Origin: RUG14515 sp045117995
GTDB lineage: Bacteria > Bacillota_I > Bacilli_A > RFN20 > CAG-826
DNA: 27,296 bases
Direction: 5' to 3'
NCBI GenBank assembly: GCA_045117995.1
Contig: JBGUOH010000008.1
Span: forward strand, 1-27,296
In this document: in pieces, positions 21,243 through 27,296 of the stretch
Layout: each line of letters opens with the position of its first letter
Numbering within the stretch: position 1 is the first letter of the stretch
Translations under genes and position numbers: made by a program
Notes under the pieces: generated by a model
Told to the model about the DNA's origin: nothing
The model's database searches: none
What the model saw: only the letters and a program-made list of their open reading frames with translations

Positions 21243-22316
21243 ATGTCAAATGTCAGAGTTGCAATTAACGGATTCGGTCGTATTGGCCGTTTAGCGTTCA
21301 GACAAATGTTTGGTGCAGAAGGTTACGAAATCGTTGCTATCAACGACTTAACTTCCCCAAAGATGTTGGCTAACTTATTAAAATATGATACCGCTCAAGG
21401 CGGTTATGCTGGCCGTATCGGTGAAAACTTACACACCGTTTCCAGCAAAGAACCAGAATTAGCAGAAGATGGCAAGACCATCGTTAAAGAAGGTTCCATT
21501 ACAGTCGACGGCAAAGAAATCACCATCTATGCTCGTCCAAAAGCACAAGACTTACCTTGGAAAGAATTAAAAGTTGACGTCGTGCTCGAATGCACAGGCT
21601 TCTACTGCTCCAAAGATAAAGCCATGGCTCACGTTGAAGCCGGTGCTCGTAAAGTCGTTATCTCCGCTCCAGCTGGTAAAGACTTACCAACCATCGTCTT
21701 CGGTGTTAACGAAAAGACTTTAACAAAAGAAGACAACGTTATCTCCGCTGCTTCTTGTACAACAAACTGCTTAGCCCCAATGGCTAAAGCCTTAAATGAT
21801 TATGCTCCAATCCAATCCGGTATCATGAGCACAATCCACGCCTACACAGGTGACCAAATGATTCTTGATGGTCCACACAGAAAAGGTGACTTACGTAGAG
21901 CCCGTGCCGGTGCTGCGAACATCGTTCCAAACAGCACAGGTGCTGCTAAAGCTATCGGCTTAGTTATCCCAGAACTCAATGGCAAACTCATTGGTTCCGC
22001 TCAACGTGTCCCAGTTGCTACTGGTTCCACAACAATCTTAACAGCTGTTGTTAAAGGTAAAGATGTCACAGCTGAAGGCATCAATGCTGCTATGAAAGCT
22101 GCTGCTAACCAATCCTTCGGTTACAACGAAGATCAAATCGTTTCCTCCGATGTTATCGGTATGAGATTCGGTTCCTTATTCGATGCCACCCAAACAATGG
22201 TTTCCAAAATCGCTGATGATTTATATGAAGTCCAAGTCGTCTCTTGGTATGACAACGAAAACTCCTATACATCACAAATGGTCCGCACCATCAAATACTT
22301 TGCGGAAAAGTGCTAA
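21243..22316 (+). CDS. gap: Glyceraldehyde-3-phosphate dehydrogenase
   Basis: GAPDH oxidises glyceraldehyde 3-phosphate with NAD+ and phosphate to 1,3-bisphosphoglycerate in glycolysis. The 357-residue protein has the NAD fold RVAINGFGRIGR, then SAASCTTNCLAPM with the catalytic cysteine at residue 172, STIHAYTGDQ with the activating histidine, RRARAGAANIVPNSTGAAKA, and SWYDNENSYTSQMVRT. The cysteine lies about 20 residues later than usual because of an insertion at about 60-90 (KEPELAEDGKTIVKEGSI). The ATG at 21243 is chosen: AAAGGAGG lies ten bases upstream and the NAD motif must start at once, whereas the GTG at 21216 lies only five bases past the -10 box. It heads the gap–pgk–tpiA operon and uses codons of a highly expressed gene. 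Confidence 0.97.
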   Translation: MSNVRVAINGFGRIGRLAFRQMFGAEGYEIVAINDLTSPKMLANLLKYDTAQGGYAGRIGENLHTVSSKEPELAEDGKTIVKEGSITVDGKEITIYARPKAQDLPWKELKVDVVLECTGFYCSKDKAMAHVEAGARKVVISAPAGKDLPTIVFGVNEKTLTKEDNVISAASCTTNCLAPMAKALNDYAPIQSGIMSTIHAYTGDQMILDGPHRKGDLRRARAGAANIVPNSTGAAKAIGLVIPELNGKLIGSAQRVPVATGSTTILTAVVKGKDVTAEGINAAMKAAANQSFGYNEDQIVSSDVIGMRFGSLFDATQTMVSKIADDLYEVQVVSWYDNENSYTSQMVRTIKYFAEKC

Positions 22317-22339
22317 TTAACTCAATAGAGTCTAATTAA

Positions 22340-22388
22340 CCCATAGAAAAATATACGGCACCTGTGTACTATGGGTGCCGTTATTATT
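22340..22388 (+). promoter_or_regulatory. Attenuator-like competing hairpins between gap and pgk
   Basis: ACGGCACC (22355-22362) pairs with GGTGCCGT (22374-22381) and is followed by the T-rich TATTATT, which makes a leaky terminator. An alternative stem CCCATAG (22340-22346) with CTATGGG (22369-22375) uses bases 22374-22375 and cannot form at the same time. This may set how much transcription passes from gap into pgk, or protect an mRNA end. Confidence 0.5.
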
Positions 22389-22410
22389 GAAATAAAGGAG
22401 TAATTTAACT

Positions 22411-23640
22411 ATGTTAACAGTTAAAGAAATGAACAATCTTCAAGGCAAACGTGTCATTGTTCGTGTTGACTTCAACGTCCCACTCAAGAGTGGTGAAATC
22501 CGTGATGACAACCGTATCGTTGCCGCTTTACCAACCATCAAGGAGTTGATTGCTAAAGGTGCCAGAGTTGTCTTAATGTCCCATTTAGGCAAAGTCAAAC
22601 ACAAATTAGCCCAAGAAGATCCAGAAAAATTTGCTAAACAAATCAAAGATGGTAATTTAGAACCAGTTGCCAAACGTTTAGGCGAATTATTAAATCAACC
22701 AGTCGTGTTCGTTCCTGAAACACGTGGTGAAAACTTAGTCAACGCTGTCAATGCTTTAAAAGATGGCGAAGTCTTATTAATGCAAAATACCCGTTATGAA
22801 AAGGGTGAAGAAAAGAACGATCCTGAATTAGCCAAGATCTGGGCTGCTTTAGGTGATGCATTCGTCATGGATGCCTTTGGTTCCGCACACCGTGCTCACG
22901 CCTCCACATACGGTATTCCAGAAATCTTAAAAGGCGAAGGCAAACCAGTTGCTGTTGGTTACCTCGTTGAAAAAGAAGTCGCTAACTTAACAAGATGTGT
23001 TGATGTTAAAGACGAAGACCGTCCATACGTCGCTATCTTAGGTGGCTTAAAAGTTTCTGACAAAATCAAAGTCATTGAATCCTTATTAAATAAATGTGAC
23101 AAAGTCCTTATCGGTGGTGCTATGGCATTCACATTCTTAAGAGCTTTAGGTCACACAACCGGCAATTCCCCAGTGGAAGAAGACCAATTAGAATATGCCA
23201 AGAACTGCTATGTCAAAGCGAATGGCAAGATCGTCTTACCAGTCGACTCTGTCATCGGTGATGCTTTCGACCCAGCAGAAAGAACAACTGTTGAAACAGT
23301 TCAATCTGGTGAAATTCCAGAAGGTTTCCAAGGCTTAGACATCGGTCCAAAGACCAGAGAACTCTTCGCTAACGAAATCGCCAAAGCCAGAATGATTTTC
23401 TGGAACGGCCCAAGTGGCGTCTTCGAACAAGATGAATTCCAAAAAGGTACATTAGCCATTTGTGAAGCAATTGCTAAAAACGACAAAGCCTTCACCGTTT
23501 GTGGTGGTGGTGATAGTGCCGCTGCTGTCAAACAATTTGGTTATAAAGACAAATTCTCTCACGTTTCCACAGGTGGCGGTGCTTCCTTAGAAATGATTGA
23601 AAACGATGGCCACTTACCAGGCATCGACGTGGTTAGATAA
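22411..23640 (+). CDS. pgk: Phosphoglycerate kinase
   Basis: PGK transfers phosphate from 1,3-bisphosphoglycerate to ADP, the first ATP-yielding step of glycolysis. The 409-residue monomer has the family hallmarks: GKRVIVRVDFNVPLKSGEIRDDNRI, VVLMSHLGKVK, LMQNTRYEKGEEKNDPELA, GDAFVMDAFGSAHRAHAST, AILGGLKVSDKIKVIESLL, and the nucleotide-binding FWNGPSGVFE and TVCGGGDSAAAVKQFG near the C terminus. Length is slightly above the usual 390-400. AAGGAG about ten bases before the ATG supports the start. tpiA starts two bases after its stop codon. Expression may be tuned by the hairpins in the 94-base gap after the gap gene. Confidence 0.98.
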   Translation: MLTVKEMNNLQGKRVIVRVDFNVPLKSGEIRDDNRIVAALPTIKELIAKGARVVLMSHLGKVKHKLAQEDPEKFAKQIKDGNLEPVAKRLGELLNQPVVFVPETRGENLVNAVNALKDGEVLLMQNTRYEKGEEKNDPELAKIWAALGDAFVMDAFGSAHRAHASTYGIPEILKGEGKPVAVGYLVEKEVANLTRCVDVKDEDRPYVAILGGLKVSDKIKVIESLLNKCDKVLIGGAMAFTFLRALGHTTGNSPVEEDQLEYAKNCYVKANGKIVLPVDSVIGDAFDPAERTTVETVQSGEIPEGFQGLDIGPKTRELFANEIAKARMIFWNGPSGVFEQDEFQKGTLAICEAIAKNDKAFTVCGGGDSAAAVKQFGYKDKFSHVSTGGGASLEMIENDGHLPGIDVVR

Positions 23641-23642
23641 TT

Positions 23643-24398
23643 ATGAGAAGAAAATTATTATTAGGTAACTGGAAGATGAACAAACTCGCTAGCGAAGCTA
23701 AAGAGTTTGCTATCGCTTCCCGTGACTTAGCCAAGAAGGCTGAAGCTAACAACATCGACTTAGGTGTTGCTCCAACATATCTTTCCTTAGCCGCTGTTAA
23801 AGAAAACGCTGCTAAAGAAATGATCGTGGCCGCTCAAAACGTCCACTTCAACGACCATGGTGCATTTACTGGTGAAGTTTCTATCCCAATGCTCAAAGAA
23901 TTCGGTATTGACTGGGTTTTAATCGGTCATAGCGAAAGAAGAACATACGATAACGAAACAAACGAAAAATGTAACGCCAAAATCAAAGCCTTAATCGCTA
24001 ATGATATGGTTCCAGTTTACTGTGTTGGTGAAACTCTCGCGCAATTCGAAGCTAACCAAACAAAAGCCGTTGTCGGTGAACAAGTTCGTGTTGGTTTAAA
24101 AGAATTAACCGCTGAACAAGTTAAAAACTTAGTCGTTGCTTATGAACCAGTTTGGTCCATTGGTACTGGCAAAAACGCTTCTACAGAAATCGCAGAAGAT
24201 GTCTGCAAATTCATCCGTGATGTTTTAAGAGAAATGTTCGGTGATGTCGCTGATGAAATCAGAGTCTTATATGGTGGTTCTGTCAAACCAGAAAACATCA
24301 AAGCATATCTTTCCTGCCCAGATGTTGATGGTGGCTTAGTTGGTGGTGCTTCCTTAAAGATTGATTCTTACGAAGCATTATTAACAAACATCCTTTAA
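23643..24398 (+). CDS. tpiA: Triosephosphate isomerase
   Basis: TIM interconverts dihydroxyacetone phosphate and glyceraldehyde 3-phosphate. The 251-residue protein has the whole family set: LLGNWKMNK with Lys11, IGHSERR with His96, VAYEPVWSIGTG with the catalytic base Glu168 and the mobile loop, and LYGGSVKPEN with the phosphate-binding GGAS further on. It starts two bases after pgk with no ribosome binding site, so translation depends on coupling with pgk. The next gene starts three bases after its stop codon, again without a ribosome binding site. Confidence 0.98.
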   Translation: MRRKLLLGNWKMNKLASEAKEFAIASRDLAKKAEANNIDLGVAPTYLSLAAVKENAAKEMIVAAQNVHFNDHGAFTGEVSIPMLKEFGIDWVLIGHSERRTYDNETNEKCNAKIKALIANDMVPVYCVGETLAQFEANQTKAVVGEQVRVGLKELTAEQVKNLVVAYEPVWSIGTGKNASTEIAEDVCKFIRDVLREMFGDVADEIRVLYGGSVKPENIKAYLSCPDVDGGLVGGASLKIDSYEALLTNIL

Positions 24399-24401
24399 TA
24401 G

Positions 24402-25178
24402 ATGTCTGCTTATTATAACGACAACTCCCAAGTTGTCTATGAGTTCTCAGACAAACAATCCAAAGGTGCTTTCTTAACAAAAGTCTTTGGGATGATGTTT
24501 ATCTGCTTGCTTATCACCACAGTGGTAGCGGCAGGTCTCGGTTATGGTGCGCAATATTTCTTAGAGCAAGCCATTAACGCGGACAACGTTGAACTCACCA
24601 CAAATATAGTCTATGGCTTAATCGGAACATTAATTGTCTCCGCGATTGCCTTATTAGTGATGTCATTTGTTTTACCAATCACATTCGCGAGAGGTAGACA
24701 CAATATTCTCGTACCATTAGTTATCTACGTGGTATTGATGGGTATCTTGCTATCAGCGTTCACCTTCTTATTTGATTGGGTGATTCTTGTTGAAGCATTT
24801 GGCATTACCACAGTGATCTTTGGTGTAATGGCCTTTTTAGGCTATATCAGCAAAGGAAGGCTCGCTGGAATAGGCTTTATTCTCATGGGCTTATTTATTG
24901 GCGCTCTCGCTCTTTCTTTAGTGAATTACCTGATGATTCTCTTTGGTGGTATTAAAGAAAGCAATGTGACTATATCTTGGGTTGTCTCCTTATTAATCTT
25001 TGGCTTCTTAATGCTCGTGACTCTTTATGACGTCAACCGCATTAAAAGAATTGCCGAAGCTGGTGCGGGCACAAATAATAACTTAGTTTATTACTGTGCT
25101 TATATCCTCTATAGCGATTTTATCGCTATCTTGATTAGAGTCATCTACTACTTAGCGATTTTTACTAGAAGAAGATAA
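24402..25178 (+). CDS. Bax inhibitor-1/YccA-family membrane protein
   Basis: The 258-residue protein has a soluble N-terminal tail of about 25 residues and seven hydrophobic segments. These begin FGMMFICLLITTVVAAGLGYG and end in the half-membrane C-terminal helix YCAYILYSDFIAILIRVIYYLAIF followed by TRRR. LYDVNRIKRIAEAG is the family loop near residue 205. BI-1/YetJ-type proteins are pH-sensitive calcium leak channels in the cytoplasmic membrane; the role in this organism is unknown. It follows tpiA by three bases and is the last gene of the glycolytic operon before a strong terminator. Co-transcription with gap–pgk–tpiA is unusual. Confidence 0.9.
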   Translation: MSAYYNDNSQVVYEFSDKQSKGAFLTKVFGMMFICLLITTVVAAGLGYGAQYFLEQAINADNVELTTNIVYGLIGTLIVSAIALLVMSFVLPITFARGRHNILVPLVIYVVLMGILLSAFTFLFDWVILVEAFGITTVIFGVMAFLGYISKGRLAGIGFILMGLFIGALALSLVNYLMILFGGIKESNVTISWVVSLLIFGFLMLVTLYDVNRIKRIAEAGAGTNNNLVYYCAYILYSDFIAILIRVIYYLAIFTRRR

Positions 25179-25191
25179 CAAAAACAAATTC

Positions 25192-25223
25192 AAAGAGAGG
25201 TGCAATCGCATCTCTCTTTTTTT
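25192..25223 (+). terminator. Terminator of the gap–pgk–tpiA–BI-1 operon
   Basis: A 12-pair stem: AAAGAGAGGTGC (25192-25203) with GCATCTCTCTTT (25208-25219), with one G-T pair, loop AATC and a T run. Confidence 0.9.
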
Positions 25224-25244
25224 AAGGCTAAATGACAAAAATGC

Positions 25245-25276
25245 TTTATCTTCTTACTCTTTTAAGAGAAGATAAA
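25245..25276. promoter_or_regulatory. Inverted repeat before the phosphatase gene
   Basis: TTTATCTTC (25245-25253) and GAAGATAAA (25268-25276) are perfect complements 14 bases apart. An inner CTCTT/AAGAG (25257-25261, 25264-25268) can extend the fold. There is no T run after it. A clear promoter was not identified, so this may be an operator around it. Confidence 0.4.
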
Positions 25277-25313
25277 TAAGTAGATTAACTTTTATAGCAA
25301 GAAAGGAATGCCT

Positions 25314-26819
25314 ATGAAAAAGTCTCTTCTTTTATTTTCAATGATTGCCGCTTTATGCATTACCGGGTGTAATCATAATCAACCAAACAATGATGAAACC
25401 AGTAAAAGTGGCGAACCTGCTGATAGCACTAATATCAATTCAGATAGTTCGGACAATTCTGAATCTTCAAATAATTCACAGCCAAGTTCAGAACCTAGCG
25501 CTCCTAAAGAAGAATTAAAGAATGATAATTTTACTCTTCTTTTACCAAACGATTTATCTTCAATGAGTAAGAACTGCAAAAAGTATGTTGATGACATGCG
25601 TGCTCAACAACAAAAGCTCATTAAAGAAAAAGGTGCTCAAGCGGATTATTACATTAACGATTTATACGGTAATAATGGTGTTGATATTACTAAAGGCGTT
25701 TTACCAAGCTCTGGTAACTATCAAGATAATACCGGTGGTTATAGAGATGGCAAAACCCAAAACGATTATTTAGATCCTGTTGGAGCGGATTACACCAAAG
25801 GTGAAAAGAGTGATGAAAGCAAAGGTATTGAAATCGAATTCAAACCAGCAGATTCTCTTAAAAACAAAGAATACACAATTACCTACGGTATGAAGTCTGA
25901 TTTAAGCGACGCGAAGACAGTTACTACAAACGATACAAAGACAAGCATCAAGAACTTATTAGTTAATCAAAAGTATTACTACAAAGTGACTGCTGATGGT
26001 AAAGATTCCGCTTTAGCGGATTTCACAACCGGTGACTATCCACGTTGGATTGATGCTCGCCCAATGTTTAACGTCCGTGACGCTGGTGGCTATATGACAT
26101 CAAGTGGCCAAAGAATTAAACAAGGCTTAGTTTATCGTGGTGGTGAAATCACCAAGGATACAAACTGGTATGGTTCTCAACGCTATACCGATGATACAGG
26201 TAAAACTGACGCTAGAGACGGACACATCGTTACTCAAACAGATGCTGCTAAGAAAGTCTTTAGAGAACAAATGGGCATGGTTAATGGTGTTGAAATTGAC
26301 TTAAGAGCCCAAGGCGAATGTGGTAAGAGTGGTAACTACAATGCCTGTGGTTTTGCCGAAAATGGTGACATCACATATTCCAGACAAAGTATCAGTAGCT
26401 ACTATAACGGTATGAAAAACAATACATCCTTAATTAAGAATGTATTTGATAAGATTGCTGAAGCTGATCAACACCCAGTTTATTATCACTGTTATGGTGG
26501 TGCAGATAGAACTGGCACAATCGGTTTCTTATTAGGCGCCGTTCTTGGTATGAGCTATACAGATTTAGTTATCGACTTCGAATTAACAAGCTATAGTAGC
26601 AATCCTTCTAGAAACTATCGTAGCCACTTACGTAATGGTCCATGGAATGATTGGCCAGGTCTAGTTGATTACTTAACAAGAACAAGTAACAGTGGTTTAG
26701 GTTGGGGAACAACTAAAACAATTAAGCAAGGTGCAGAAGAATATTTATTAAATAAATGCAAAGTTTCTCAAGAAACAATTAATAAAATTAGAGAAATTAT
26801 GCTCGAACCTGCGAAATAA
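25314..26819 (+). CDS. Lipid-anchored extracellular tyrosine phosphatase
   Basis: The 501-residue product has a lipoprotein signal peptide (MKKSLLLFSMIAALCITGC, lipid site Cys19) and a Ser/Asn/Glu-rich linker to about residue 65. A middle region contains a fibronectin-III-like beta domain (about 175-240: EYTITYGMKSDLSD…LLVNQKYYYKVTAD). The C-terminal phosphatase domain is of the Y_phosphatase3 type. NVRDAGGYMTSSGQRIKQGLVYRGGEI is its N-terminal motif, and HCYGGADRTG carries the CX5R loop with Cys393 and Arg399. It should remove phosphate from tyrosine or from phosphoinositide-like substrates outside the cell. The ATG at 25314 is preferred: AAAGGA lies six bases before it but directly abuts the ATG at 25308. 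It is monocistronic. Confidence 0.88.
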   Translation: MKKSLLLFSMIAALCITGCNHNQPNNDETSKSGEPADSTNINSDSSDNSESSNNSQPSSEPSAPKEELKNDNFTLLLPNDLSSMSKNCKKYVDDMRAQQQKLIKEKGAQADYYINDLYGNNGVDITKGVLPSSGNYQDNTGGYRDGKTQNDYLDPVGADYTKGEKSDESKGIEIEFKPADSLKNKEYTITYGMKSDLSDAKTVTTNDTKTSIKNLLVNQKYYYKVTADGKDSALADFTTGDYPRWIDARPMFNVRDAGGYMTSSGQRIKQGLVYRGGEITKDTNWYGSQRYTDDTGKTDARDGHIVTQTDAAKKVFREQMGMVNGVEIDLRAQGECGKSGNYNACGFAENGDITYSRQSISSYYNGMKNNTSLIKNVFDKIAEADQHPVYYHCYGGADRTGTIGFLLGAVLGMSYTDLVIDFELTSYSSNPSRNYRSHLRNGPWNDWPGLVDYLTRTSNSGLGWGTTKTIKQGAEEYLLNKCKVSQETINKIREIMLEPAK

Positions 26820-26846
26820 AATAAATAATTTATTAATATTAAATAA

Positions 26847-26880
26847 GGAGATCAGAAACATCTGGTCTCTTTCTTTTTAT
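26847..26880 (+). terminator. Terminator of the phosphatase gene
   Basis: GGAGATCAG (26847-26855) pairs with CTGGTCTCT (26862-26870), with two G-T pairs, and is followed by a T-rich tract. Confidence 0.8.
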
Positions 26881-26885
26881 ATTAA

Positions 26886-26903
26886 ATACGCGTACGCGCG
26901 CGT
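26886..26903. other. Alternating purine–pyrimidine GC tract
   Basis: Eighteen bases alternate strictly between purine and pyrimidine, mostly CG steps, in an otherwise AT-rich intergenic region about 50 bases before the first rRNA promoter. Such tracts can adopt left-handed DNA under negative supercoiling. It may also serve as a protein site. Confidence 0.6.
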
Positions 26904-26951
26904 TATACAGGCACATATACACATATTTTTATAAAAAATATTAAAAAGTAC

Positions 26952-26979
26952 TTGCACACATTATTAACATGCGTATAAT
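26952..26979 (+). promoter_or_regulatory. rRNA operon promoter P1
   Basis: TTGCAC (26952-26957), a 16-base spacer and TATAAT (26974-26979). An A/T-rich stretch (26925-26950) upstream resembles an UP element. Confidence 0.8.
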
Positions 26980-27052
26980 AGTAAAAGCGCGCCCCAAAAG
27001 GGAGAGCGAAATATCACTGAAAAAAATGGTGAAAAAAAATTAAAAAAAGCCA

Positions 27053-27082
27053 TTGACATGAAATAAAGTTAAGTGATATTAT
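27053..27082 (+). promoter_or_regulatory. rRNA operon promoter P2
   Basis: The consensus TTGACA (27053-27058), an 18-base spacer and TATTAT (27077-27082). Tandem promoters are normal for rRNA operons. Confidence 0.75.
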
Positions 27083-27088
27083 ATCAAA

Positions 27089-27174
27089 GCACGTGTCGGG
27101 GAGACCCAAAGAGATTATTACTAAAGTAATAACGTGCAACTGATCTTTGAAAACTAAACAGATGTACAAACATC
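27089..27174 (+). promoter_or_regulatory. rRNA leader with a three-way fold and boxA-like element
   Basis: GCACGT (27089-27094) pairs with ACGTGC (27132-27137). It encloses a GGG-GAGA-CCC hairpin (27098-27107) and a TTATTAC/GTAATAA hairpin (27115-27132). TGATCTTTGAAA (27141-27152) resembles the boxA antitermination element (TGCTCTTTAACA). A small GATGT/ACATC hairpin (27161-27174) follows. Bases 27185-27102+ hold one more A/T hairpin (27185-27202), and nothing else is seen up to the 16S start. Confidence 0.6.
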
Positions 27175-27238
27175 ACAACGTCAATTTGTTTAAATAAACA
27201 AAAATACAAAACCAGATAATTATTTTGAACTAGAATAA

Positions 27239-27296
<58 letters not shown>

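Noticed and set aside
22340..22410. Known riboswitch before pgk
   Set aside because: The hairpins do not contain the conserved cores of any riboswitch class that I know; only an attenuator-like fold is visible.
27161..27174. A further TGTACA operator box in the rRNA leader
   Set aside because: The single TGTACA there is part of a small hairpin GATGT-ACAA-ACATC, lacks the AAATGTACAA context and has no phased partner.

Overview
The window reads as part of a low-GC, Gram-positive-type bacterial chromosome. Predicted promoters have TTGxxx/TATAAT elements, most genes have AGGAGG-type ribosome binding sites, hairpin-plus-T terminators are plentiful, and secreted proteins carry lipoprotein signal peptides (…SC / …TGC). 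Codon choice leans to TTA for Leu, CCA for Pro and AGA/CGT for Arg. The gene set fits a fermentative anaerobe: pyruvate:ferredoxin oxidoreductase, lower glycolysis, Lgt-dependent lipoproteins and WhiA. The lgt–HAD phosphatase–trxB–whiA order and the 16S 5' end point to Firmicutes/Bacilli, perhaps a reduced, uncultured, Mollicutes-related gut Bacilli lineage. The exact taxon is an inference; the 58 bases of 16S present are too few to decide it.

Layout, left to right. (1) 1–4375: tRNA-Lys(CTT), a lipoprotein gene that appears to be transcribed leaderless, then an ECF sigma factor overlapping a 785-residue single-pass membrane protein with Ig-like and repeated beta-rich extracellular modules. 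That pair looks like a sigma factor with a membrane-bound partner. (2) 4381–8912: a small protein resembling only the DNA-binding half of Rex, an orphan BrnA/CopG-type ribbon-helix-helix protein, and the large single-chain pyruvate:ferredoxin oxidoreductase gene. (3) 8920–11350: an operon of an unknown soluble protein, an NfeD-type protein and an SPFH/stomatin protein, then a DUF6788-like small protein. (4) 11365–13206: a P-loop kinase-like protein, tRNA-Pro(GGG) and a secreted SASA-type carbohydrate esterase lipoprotein. (5) 13207–13939, the only minus-strand genes: a PIN toxin/Phd-YefM antitoxin pair with three TGTACA operator boxes exactly 22 bp apart. (6) 14018–21177: uvrA–lgt–HAD phosphatase–trxB–whiA–XRE regulator, tightly packed with overlaps. 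(7) 21178–25222: gap–pgk–tpiA–Bax inhibitor-1-like gene, with a palindrome inside the gap promoter and an attenuator-like pair of competing hairpins between gap and pgk. (8) 25245–26880: a lipid-anchored tyrosine phosphatase. (9) 26886–27296: the control region and first bases of an rRNA operon, with an alternating GC tract, two promoters, a folded leader with a boxA-like sequence and the 5' end of 16S rRNA.

Functionally, gap/pgk/tpiA and PFOR carry carbon from triose phosphate towards acetyl-CoA and reduced ferredoxin. TrxB handles thiol redox. Lgt anchors secreted lipoproteins, of which three are encoded here. No CRISPR array, insertion sequence, phage gene or known riboswitch was seen. The best candidates for undescribed biology are the ECF sigma/785-residue membrane protein pair (with its displaced ribosome binding site), the lone Rex-type DNA-binding domain near PFOR, and the gap–pgk switch. 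None is proven by sequence alone.
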